From NCBI GenBank assembly GCA_029243445.1, contig JAQWSA010000133.1, positions 1 through 6,698 of the forward strand: a stretch of 6,698 nt of DNA, given 5' to 3'. This document shows positions 1 to 5,032 of this stretch, piece after piece (position 1 is the first letter of the stretch; every line of letters begins with the position of its first letter). Below the pieces are notes generated by a model that saw nothing but the letters and a program-made list of their open reading frames with translations, made no database searches and was not told where the DNA came from. The translations under genes were made by a program, and so were the position numbers. The stretch comes from Alphaproteobacteria bacterium (GTDB taxonomy: Bacteria; Pseudomonadota; Alphaproteobacteria; UBA6615).

Positions 1-337
1 CAGCGCCTAAAACTATCGCCCCTCGAGCAATAGCCTTAAAGCTACTAACACTTATAATTTTCAATTTAGCTGCTAAAGCAAGTCCTCGAACTAAGGATAT
101 ACCAATTCTTAAGCCCGTGTAAGAACCCGGTCCAACTGTAACCGCAATCGCGTCTAAGTCAGAATAATTTGAACCGGTCATTACTGACGCAACCATTGGC
201 ATTAAGATTTCAGCATGACCGCGCGAGATTGCAACCCATTCATGACGAGAAACAGCTCCATTAACAAATAAAGCAGCAGAACATGCTCCTCCAGCTGAAT
301 CAACCGCCAATATAGTTGGTGGCTTGACCTTTTCCAT
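1..337 (-). CDS. tsaB: TsaB, t6A tRNA modification protein (N-terminal part, cut by window edge)
   Basis: I translated this from the minus strand; it has no stop before the left edge, so only about the first 112 residues of a protein usually near 220-240 are present. It begins MEKVKPPTILAVDSAGGACS, the ASKHA-type phosphate-1 region typical of TsaB/YeaZ, followed by a His-Ala-Glu-x-Leu-x-Pro-Met stretch (41-48) and the family hallmark GPGSYTGLRIG at 69-79, then RGLALA. TsaB is the non-catalytic partner that dimerises with TsaD and, with TsaE, transfers threonylcarbamoyl to A37 of ANN-decoding tRNAs in the cytoplasm. The ATG at 335-337 is supported by a purine-rich GAGGGGG at 344-350, 6 nt upstream. 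It is transcribed away from the dipeptidase gene. In many Alphaproteobacteria tsaB directly follows nifU; here three genes separate them. Identification is firm; only the C-terminal half is unseen. Confidence 0.95.
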   Translation of the reverse strand, partial: MEKVKPPTILAVDSAGGACSAALFVNGAVSRHEWVAISRGHAEILMPMVASVMTGSNYSDLDAIAVTVGPGSYTGLRIGISLVRGLALAAKLKIISVSSFKAIARGAIVLGA

Positions 338-410
338 AGAAAACCCCCTCTTCAACAAATACCGCTCTGAAAGTCTGTATTGTAAGTGTTGCTTAGGATT
401 ATTACAGTTA

Positions 411-439
411 TTATCTAACATTACTTAACAAAATATTAT
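411..439 (+). promoter_or_regulatory. Weak candidate promoter for the dipeptidase-deacetylase pair
   Basis: On the plus strand TATTAT (434-439, 5 of 6 to the -10 consensus) sits 17 nt after TTATCT (411-416, 3 of 6 to the -35). A start near 446 would leave a very short leader before the GTG at 463. The only ribosome-binding-like bases are AGTGAG at 452-457. A different combination, TTGCTT (389-394) with TATCTA (412-417), is equally weak. The pair needs some plus-strand promoter in this 125-bp gap, but I cannot choose one with confidence. Confidence 0.22.
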
Positions 440-462
440 AGCCAAATAGAAAGTGAGTTTAA
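435..462 (-). promoter_or_regulatory. Candidate sigma70-type promoter for tsaB
   Basis: On the minus strand a perfect TATAAT lies at 435-440, preceded at 16 nt by TTAAAC (457-462, 3 of 6 matches to TTGACA). Transcription would start near 428 and give a leader of about 90 nt before the tsaB ATG. The -10 is exact but the -35 is poor and the region is AT-rich, so this could be chance. The -35 overlaps the start of the divergent dipeptidase gene. Confidence 0.4.
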
Positions 463-1020
463 GTGACAATTATTGAAATAACTCCTGATATATATGACGT
501 TGATATAAGTTTATCTTATGCTACAAATCAAAATTTTACAGGAAAACCTATATATGCTTCATCGCATTGTTATCTTCACGAAGAGGCAGCAATAAAGCTT
601 AAGAAAGCTATAGAACTGGTAAGTCAATTTGATTTACGAATACAAATTTATGATTCCTTACGCCCGACAGAAGCTCAATGGATGCTATGGAACCATACGC
701 CAGACCCGGATTTTTTAGCTCACCCCGCCAGCGGCTCGCCCCACAGTAGAGGAGTTGCTATAGACCTGAGCTTATCTGATAAATCTGGTAAATTGTTAGA
801 TATGGGCTCTTCATTTGATGAGTTTACAAATTTATCCCACCACGGTTCAATTAATGTTTCACTGGAAGCGCAACGCAATCGATTCTTTCTATTAGGTGTA
901 ATGACGGCTGCTGGTTGGGATTTTTATAGTAATGAATGGTGGCACTATCAATTATTTGATACTCGCAATTACCCACTTATTCATGATAAAGATTTAGAAA
1001 AAAGTATGATGGAGAAATAG
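463..1020 (+). CDS. ddpX: VanX/DdpX-type D-alanyl-D-alanine dipeptidase (peptidase family M15D)
   Basis: This 185-residue protein carries the complete zinc-dipeptidase signature. DSLRP at 64-68 supplies the Arg that corresponds to the transition-state Arg of VanX (R67 here). SPHSRGVAIDLSL at 92-104 matches SxHxxGxAxD, with zinc ligands H94 and D101. EWWHYQ at 158-163 supplies the catalytic Glu E158 and third ligand H161. The GSSFDEF segment at 115-121 is also typical. Members hydrolyse D-Ala-D-Ala to D-alanine. There is no signal peptide, so a cytoplasmic location is expected. The start is GTG at 463, because a TAA lies immediately upstream in frame and the first internal Met is residue 74. 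No vanH or vanA partner is visible, so recycling of wall dipeptide is likelier than glycopeptide resistance (inference). It is followed after 1 bp by a polysaccharide deacetylase, indicating one transcript. Confidence 0.92.
   Translation: MTIIEITPDIYDVDISLSYATNQNFTGKPIYASSHCYLHEEAAIKLKKAIELVSQFDLRIQIYDSLRPTEAQWMLWNHTPDPDFLAHPASGSPHSRGVAIDLSLSDKSGKLLDMGSSFDEFTNLSHHGSINVSLEAQRNRFFLLGVMTAAGWDFYSNEWWHYQLFDTRNYPLIHDKDLEKSMMEK
1011..1014 (+). promoter_or_regulatory. Ribosome binding site for the deacetylase, inside the end of the dipeptidase gene
   Basis: GGAG lies within the last codons of the dipeptidase gene, 7 nt before a TTG (1022) and 10 nt before a GTG (1025). Either could be the start; TTG has the more usual spacing, GTG is the more efficient codon. 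The position inside the upstream gene suggests translational coupling. Confidence 0.6.
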
Positions 1021-1021
1021 T

Positions 1022-2059
1022 TTGGTGTTAAAAATTAATATTCATCGCCTTATTGCCAAAGTTGGATGTGCTTTTCTAATAATGCTTTCTACCCTGCAAT
1101 CATTACAAGCGGGGGAATCAGCTGTCGTTCTGATGTACCACCGGTTTGGGGAAAGCAAGTACCCATCGACAAATATTGGAATTGACCAGTTCGAGGCCCA
1201 TATTGAAGAGCTTCAAGACGGCGGTTACACAGTCCTTCCTATACCTATTATTCTTTCAGCAATTAATGAAAACCAACCACTTCCAGATAAAACGATAGGG
1301 ATTACGATTGATGATGCATATTTATCAGTTTACAAAGAGGCGTGGCCTCGCCTAAGACGAGCAAAATTCCCTTTCACATTATTTATTGCAACAGATGCAA
1401 TCGATCGCAAATTCGATGGATATATGAACTGGGATCAAATCCGTGAATTACGTGCTTCTGGTGTCACTATTGGAAGTCAAACAGCTTCCCATCTGCATAT
1501 GTCGGCAAACCAGTCAACTCGGAATAAAAAAGACATTCAAACATCAAATACACGGTTTAAAGATGAGATTGGAGGTAAACCGACTTTATTTGCTTATCCA
1601 TTCGGTGAAGCCAGCACAAACATTCAAAATATTATAAAAGAAGCTGGGTTTACACACGCCTTTGGTCAACACTCTGGGGCTCTCAATGCCTCCTCAGATA
1701 AATATTACATGCCTCGTTTTGCTTTAAATGAGAATTTTGGCGGTATAAAAAGATTTAAGTTAATATCAAATGTATTGGGAATAAATTATACCGATTTATC
1801 TCCATTAAACCCAACATTGGAAGAAAACCCTCCTCTATTTGGTTTTACTTTAAGAAAGGACGCTGAACATATTAAAGACATAACTTGCTACTCAGGTAAC
1901 CAAGGTAAATTAAGAATGCAACGACTAGGACCACGTATTGAAGTTCGTCTAGCCCATAGTTTTAGTCCAGGAAGAGCCCGGATAAACTGCACTGCACCAA
2001 CTCCAAGTGGAAATTGGCGATGGTTTGGTATGTTATATTATGTACCCAAGGCACTATAA
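1022..2059 (+). CDS. Exported polysaccharide deacetylase family protein (NodB fold, CE4-like)
   Basis: The protein has 345 residues. Residues 1-30 form a Sec-type signal: basic start, hydrophobic VGCAFLIMLSTLQSLQA, likely cleavage after SLQA. The NodB-like domain begins at VVLMYHRFGE (35-44). Motif 1 is TIDDAY at 95-100 (D97 the expected base, D98 the metal ligand). Motif 2 reads GSQTASHLHM at 151-160, with Gln153 where the family usually has its first metal His and H157 as the second. Motif 3 is AYPFGE at 191-196. AFGQHSGALN (213-222) may hold the late catalytic His. About 80 further residues (from 265) contain C289 and C323, which could form a disulfide, and a Trp/Tyr-rich end. Such enzymes remove N- or O-acetyl groups from wall or exopolysaccharide glycans in the periplasm. 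The substrate cannot be read from the sequence, and the Gln raises doubt about canonical metal chemistry. Start is TTG 1022 or GTG 1025. It ends 12 bp from a convergent glucosaminidase gene. Confidence 0.85.
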   Translation: MVLKINIHRLIAKVGCAFLIMLSTLQSLQAGESAVVLMYHRFGESKYPSTNIGIDQFEAHIEELQDGGYTVLPIPIILSAINENQPLPDKTIGITIDDAYLSVYKEAWPRLRRAKFPFTLFIATDAIDRKFDGYMNWDQIRELRASGVTIGSQTASHLHMSANQSTRNKKDIQTSNTRFKDEIGGKPTLFAYPFGEASTNIQNIIKEAGFTHAFGQHSGALNASSDKYYMPRFALNENFGGIKRFKLISNVLGINYTDLSPLNPTLEENPPLFGFTLRKDAEHIKDITCYSGNQGKLRMQRLGPRIEVRLAHSFSPGRARINCTAPTPSGNWRWFGMLYYVPKAL

Positions 2060-2092
2060 AAATATTGCTTACTAGCTGGGTGAGGAGTGCCT
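2049..2092. repeat. 7-bp inverted repeat spanning both convergent stop codons
   Basis: AGGCACT at 2049-2055 is perfectly complementary to AGTGCCT at 2086-2092, with about 30 nt between. The arms lie in the last codons of the deacetylase and of the glucosaminidase genes. There is no T-run on either side, so a classical intrinsic terminator is unlikely. It may be chance; it is noted because only 12 bp separate these genes and no other terminator is visible. Confidence 0.2.
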
Positions 2093-3085
2093 ACCTTTAA
2101 CCCTAACTGATCTACTTTCAAGCTTTGTTGCTTCCAGCTCCTCTAAACGATCAGTCCGTAAAATCTTTCTGATAGTTTTAACATAAACATCACGTCGTTC
2201 TGAATAGGCTTCCAAAGTTCCAACTAAATCATAAGGATTTAGTAATATGTTTTTTGCTCTCATTTCAGCACGAAGAAGTCGGAAATCTCTATAGGCAGGG
2301 TGAATGTTTAAGTTTCGCGCATAGCTGCGTACACTATCGATTAAAGAAGGAAATGATTTCACCTCATATTTGCCACTGCGTCGCTTAGGCACCATGCCAA
2401 AGCCCTCATCCCAAGTCCTTTGACCAAACAAAGCATTTCCCTTTAACGCAAACCTTGATCGACCCCACCCACTTTCCTGCGCTGATTGAGCAAGAGCAAG
2501 GGCTGGGGATATAGCGTCAACTCGATTGAGTAATTCTGTTATATTACCTGAGGTAACATTGTAAATTTTAGATAGATTATACAACCATTGTTTTTCTAAT
2601 TCATTTATCTCCTGGCGAGCTTCGATCGTACTTTTTAGCAGCTCTAGCTTTGAACGATCCGCTAGAATTTCCTCATTAGCTTTTAAAATTAGCGGCAATA
2701 AGGTTCTGAAAAATGTTTGTTTTAACTCGGTAACCTCTGACAAAACCTCAAGGTCCCCAGGAAGAGTATCTGCAAATAATCTTGGAACACTTTGTTTGCC
2801 ATTGCGAACTGCCCAAAGTTCAAAAGATGCAGCGCTAAACCTACCCCTAAGCTCGTCCACTGTATTAACTAACCTGATTGGTATTTTTTCTTCTTCGATT
2901 AGGACTATATTACTTATAGGTAGCTGCTGAGTATTAGATACAACAATACTGTGATCAGCAGGTTTTTTCTCTATTACCTTATAAAGGTCAGTAGAAAAAG
3001 CAGTCACTGCTCCATAAACTATTATAGCAATCACAGCGGCAAAACCTGCAGCTGCAAGCTGGTAATTCTTCAATCTATCCATCAC
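2072..3085 (-). CDS. Membrane-anchored Bax-type glucosaminidase (GH73-like domain)
   Basis: The protein has 337 residues. A short cytoplasmic start is followed by one hydrophobic segment at about 10-30 without a clear cleavage site, so I predict an inner-membrane anchor with the rest periplasmic. Residues about 60-170 match nothing I recognise and are partly charged and helical in character. From about 190 the sequence follows E. coli Bax and related glucosaminidase-domain proteins: PALALAQSAQESGWGRSRFA (194-213) with E204 as the candidate catalytic acid, GNALFGQ (216-222), then NIHPAYRDFR (260-269) and AYSERRDVYV (293-302). The family is predicted to cleave between N-acetylglucosamine and N-acetylmuramic acid in peptidoglycan; for Bax itself activity is little documented. 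Start is GTG 3085 or the adjacent ATG 3082; neither has a strong Shine-Dalgarno. The Nfu gene lies 113 bp upstream with hairpins between, so independent transcription is possible. Confidence 0.85.
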   Translation of the reverse strand: MMDRLKNYQLAAAGFAAVIAIIVYGAVTAFSTDLYKVIEKKPADHSIVVSNTQQLPISNIVLIEEEKIPIRLVNTVDELRGRFSAASFELWAVRNGKQSVPRLFADTLPGDLEVLSEVTELKQTFFRTLLPLILKANEEILADRSKLELLKSTIEARQEINELEKQWLYNLSKIYNVTSGNITELLNRVDAISPALALAQSAQESGWGRSRFALKGNALFGQRTWDEGFGMVPKRRSGKYEVKSFPSLIDSVRSYARNLNIHPAYRDFRLLRAEMRAKNILLNPYDLVGTLEAYSERRDVYVKTIRKILRTDRLEELEATKLESRSVRVKGRHSSPS

Positions 3086-3150
3086 AAGTCTTATTTCTAA
3101 GCTTACCTAGTTAATCATCTATTCGTGATTTAATTTAGGAGCTTAGCAAA

Positions 3151-3166
3151 ATCGTTTTCTAACGAT
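3151..3166 (-). terminator. Candidate terminator hairpin after the Nfu gene
   Basis: On the minus strand ATCGTT-AGAA-AACGAT forms a 6-bp stem with a tetraloop, followed by TTTGC, about 33 nt past the Nfu stop. A GCA/TGC pair outside may extend it across a small internal loop. The T-tract is short and the stem AT-rich, so termination would be weak. It would partly separate Nfu transcription from the glucosaminidase gene downstream. Confidence 0.35.
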
Positions 3167-3190
3167 CTGCATATACCCCTCCCTAAATAC

Positions 3191-3210
3191 GCCGTTTCTT
3201 ATGGAACGGC
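3191..3210 (-). repeat. Hairpin over the Nfu stop codon
   Basis: GCCGTT and AACGGC (3205-3210 and 3191-3196 read on the minus strand) form a 6-bp GC-rich stem around an 8-nt loop that includes the TAA stop. No T-run follows. It may protect the mRNA 3' end or act with the second hairpin at 3151-3166; function is inference. Confidence 0.3.
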
Positions 3211-3753
3211 TTGTACTTCTTGAACCTCTGGTACGTAGTGACGCAATAGGTTTTCAATACCCATTTTAAGCGTAACCGTCGAGCTTGGACAACCTGAACA
3301 CGCGCCCTGCATATGAAGGTAGACAACACCCTCTTCAAAGCCATGAAACACTATATCTCCGCCATCCATTGCAACTGCTGGCCGAACCCGAGTATCTAGA
3401 AGCTCAACTATCTGTGACACTATATCTTCATTGTCACCTTCGACGCTCGCGTGCACCGAACCAACAATCTCGTTAATTACCGGCTCTCCTGAGGTAAAAT
3501 GTTCCATTATAGCACCAAGGACAGATGGTTTCAAAACTTGCCAATCAATATCAGCTGATTTTGTGACCGTTATAAAGTCTGCTCCTAAAAATACTCCCGA
3601 AACATTGGGCACACCAAATAACCGGATGGCCAGGGGAGAAACCGCAGCCGCCTCAACATTAGGGTAGTCTGCAGTACCCGTGGCAATTACTTCTTTCCCT
3701 GGCAAAAATTTTAAAGTCGCAGGGTTTGGAGTTTCTTCGGTCTGTATAAACAC
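3199..3753 (-). CDS. Nfu/NifU-family iron-sulfur cluster scaffold or carrier
   Basis: The protein has 184 residues, the usual length for bacterial and mitochondrial Nfu1-type proteins. The N-terminal Nfu_N domain begins MFIQTEETPNPATLKFLPG and runs to about residue 90, including SPLAIRLFGVPNVSGVFLG (39-57). A short acidic linker at about 100-110 leads into the NifU C-terminal domain (about 111-178), with RPAVAMDGGDI at 124-134 and the cluster-binding CSGC at 152-155. Such proteins bind a 4Fe-4S cluster, bridging two subunits through the two Cys, and pass it to target apoproteins in the cytoplasm. The start is GTG 3751-3753, supported by AGGAGAGG 7 nt upstream. The gene has its own candidate promoter in the 153-bp gap after trpS. 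In many Alphaproteobacteria a usp gene lies in that gap and tsaB comes next; neither is adjacent here. Confidence 0.93.
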   Translation of the reverse strand: MFIQTEETPNPATLKFLPGKEVIATGTADYPNVEAAAVSPLAIRLFGVPNVSGVFLGADFITVTKSADIDWQVLKPSVLGAIMEHFTSGEPVINEIVGSVHASVEGDNEDIVSQIVELLDTRVRPAVAMDGGDIVFHGFEEGVVYLHMQGACSGCPSSTVTLKMGIENLLRHYVPEVQEVQAVP

Positions 3754-3760
3754 GTCTTAT

Positions 3761-3768
3761 CCTCTCCT
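3761..3768 (-). promoter_or_regulatory. Strong ribosome binding site fixing the GTG start of the Nfu gene
   Basis: Read on the minus strand this is AGGAGAGG, ending 7 nt before the GTG. It is among the best Shine-Dalgarno sequences in the window and settles the start despite the non-ATG codon. The protein begins MFIQTEETPNP, as homologues do. Confidence 0.75.
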
Positions 3769-3811
3769 GAGCCAGTTTTCATATAACTATAAAAAGCCAA
3801 ACCTAAAAAGT

Positions 3812-3839
3812 ATTATAACATCTTTAGTCTAGATATAAA
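3812..3839 (-). promoter_or_regulatory. Candidate extended -10 promoter for the Nfu gene
   Basis: On the minus strand the sequence has TGTTATAAT, a perfect -10 (3812-3817) with the TGn extension, and TTTATA (3834-3839, 4 of 6 to TTGACA) 16 nt upstream. The predicted start near 3805 gives a leader of about 50 nt. The rest of the 153-bp gap (3754-3906) is very AT-rich; I see no gene, no convincing terminator for trpS and no iron-regulator site that I can name. Confidence 0.5.
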
Positions 3840-3906
3840 GACATAGCTAACTACTCAAAACCTAACTTATATATAATAACTTCTTTAATAATCTTCAATA
3901 AGCAAC

Positions 3907-4941
3907 CTAAGGACTTAAAAACCCAAGAATTTTATGAGCTTCCTTGAGAATAGGCTCGGCAATAGTATTAGCCCTCATCGCTCCATCTTGCAATACACTA
4001 TCAACATAGCTCGGATCAGCCATAAGCCTCTGCATCTCGTTTCCAATAGGGCCTAGCTTCTCAACCGATAAATCAGCAAGTTTGTTTTTGAAACTGCTAA
4101 ACTGTGATCCCTCGAACTGCTCTAGCACTGACGCCACCGACTGTTCTGAAAGAGCAGCATATATAGACAAAAGATTAAAGGCTTCTGGTCGTGCCTTTTC
4201 TTGAACAGGGTCAATTTGACTCCCGCCATTAATCAAAGCATTGGGCCCTGGTAAAGTGCCTGGGTCGGTTCTGGCTTTCCGAATTTTCTGAGCAATAACA
4301 TCTGGGCTATCTGTAAGATTTATACGCGAGTAATCAGAAGAGTCAGACTTAGACATTTTATTAGTGCCATCACGTAAACTCATGACACGAGTAGCTTCAC
4401 CAAAAATCAATGGCTCTACAATTGGAAAGAAGTCCACACCAAAATCATTATTAAATTTAATCGCAATATCTCGTGTTAACTCTAGATGTTGTTTTTGGTC
4501 TTCTCCTACCGGCACATGGGTAGCTTTATACGCTAAAATATCTGCAGCCATTAAGTTCGGATAAACATATAGCCCAGTTGACGCATTTTCACGACGTTTA
4601 CCGGCCTTTTCTTTAAACTGGGTCATTCGATTTAACCACCCAACCCGGGAAACACAATTAAATACCCAGGCGAGTTCAGCGTGGGCTGATACCTGACTTT
4701 GGTTAAATATAATACTATTTGAAGGATTAATGCCTGCGGCAAGAAATGCTGCCGCAACTTCTCGAGTATTTGCAGCTAACTTCATAGGCTCCTGCCAAAC
4801 TGTCACAGCATGCAAATCAACCACACAGTAAAGGCATTCGGATTCTTCTTGTAAACTAACAAAATTACGGATAGCTCCAAGGTAATTACCCAGATGAAGG
4901 TCACCCGTAGGCTGCACTCCAGAAAAAACACGATGAATCAT
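3907..4941 (-). CDS. trpS: Tryptophanyl-tRNA synthetase
   Basis: The 344-residue protein is of usual length for bacterial TrpRS, a class Ic aminoacyl-tRNA synthetase that charges tRNA-Trp in the cytoplasm. The N-terminus has the HIGH-type motif in [18 protein letters not shown] (7-24), with HLGN at 16-19. VDLHAVT at 41-47 and [15 protein letters not shown] at 146-160 belong to the catalytic Rossmann fold and the tryptophan and ATP pocket. KMSKS is intact at 195-199 in GTNKMSKSD. The C-terminal helical region (about 215-344) carries anticodon recognition and the dimer surface. The ATG at 4939-4941 is preceded by AAGGAG at 6 nt. It follows murJ by 91 bp, on the same strand, with a good promoter in between, so it may be read both from murJ and on its own. 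I see no truncation or missing motif. Confidence 0.98.
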   Translation of the reverse strand: MIHRVFSGVQPTGDLHLGNYLGAIRNFVSLQEESECLYCVVDLHAVTVWQEPMKLAANTREVAAAFLAAGINPSNSIIFNQSQVSAHAELAWVFNCVSRVGWLNRMTQFKEKAGKRRENASTGLYVYPNLMAADILAYKATHVPVGEDQKQHLELTRDIAIKFNNDFGVDFFPIVEPLIFGEATRVMSLRDGTNKMSKSDSSDYSRINLTDSPDVIAQKIRKARTDPGTLPGPNALINGGSQIDPVQEKARPEAFNLLSIYAALSEQSVASVLEQFEGSQFSSFKNKLADLSVEKLGPIGNEMQRLMADPSYVDSVLQDGAMRANTIAEPILKEAHKILGFLSP

Positions 4942-4947
4942 GATCTA

Positions 4948-4953
4948 CTCCTT
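4948..4953 (-). promoter_or_regulatory. Ribosome binding site of trpS
   Basis: AAGGAG read on the minus strand, 6 nt before the ATG. It confirms the trpS start. Confidence 0.75.
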
Positions 4954-4996
4954 GGAGACTAAACCCCTAAGGTAAAATAGCTATTAATATCTGCTG

Positions 4997-5025
4997 CTTA
5001 TCGCTTCAGAGAAGCCTGCCGTCAA
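4997..5025 (-). promoter_or_regulatory. Probable sigma70 promoter of trpS with a dyad in its spacer
   Basis: On the minus strand TTGACG (5020-5025, 5 of 6) and GATAAG (4997-5002, 4 of 6) are separated by exactly 17 nt. A start near 4990 gives a leader of about 48 nt. The spacer contains GCTTC-TCT-GAAGC (5003-5015), a perfect 5-bp inverted repeat next to the -10. That could be an operator half-site pair or an incidental hairpin. The leader shows no leader peptide rich in Trp codons and no T-box-like structure that I could find. Confidence 0.5.
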
Positions 5026-5032
5026 GTTAACT

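Noticed and set aside
1443..1637. 64-codon plus-strand ORF inside the deacetylase gene
   Set aside because: It overlaps the NodB domain in another frame, encodes nothing recognisable and has no ribosome site.
463..2059. Vancomycin resistance cassette
   Set aside because: Only a VanX-type dipeptidase is present; there is no VanH, VanA-type ligase or VanRS pair, and Gram-negative DdpX relatives serve nutrient or recycling roles.
3121..3149. Promoter for the glucosaminidase gene (TTGCTA with ACGAAT at 17 nt on the minus strand)
   Set aside because: Only 7 of 12 consensus positions match in AT-rich DNA; too weak to list as a feature.
3285..3667. Two plus-strand ORFs opposite the Nfu gene
   Set aside because: They lie antisense to a well-supported gene with intact motifs and resemble no known protein.
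3841..3900. trpS terminator in the AT-rich palindromic stretch TTATATATAA
   Set aside because: The symmetry comes from alternating A and T; there is no GC-rich stem and no proper T-run.
4364..4564. Plus-strand ORF opposite trpS
   Set aside because: Antisense shadow of the KMSKS region of trpS.
4942..5032. Trp attenuator or T-box upstream of trpS
   Set aside because: The leader is under 60 nt, has no leader peptide with Trp codons and no antiterminator-terminator pair.
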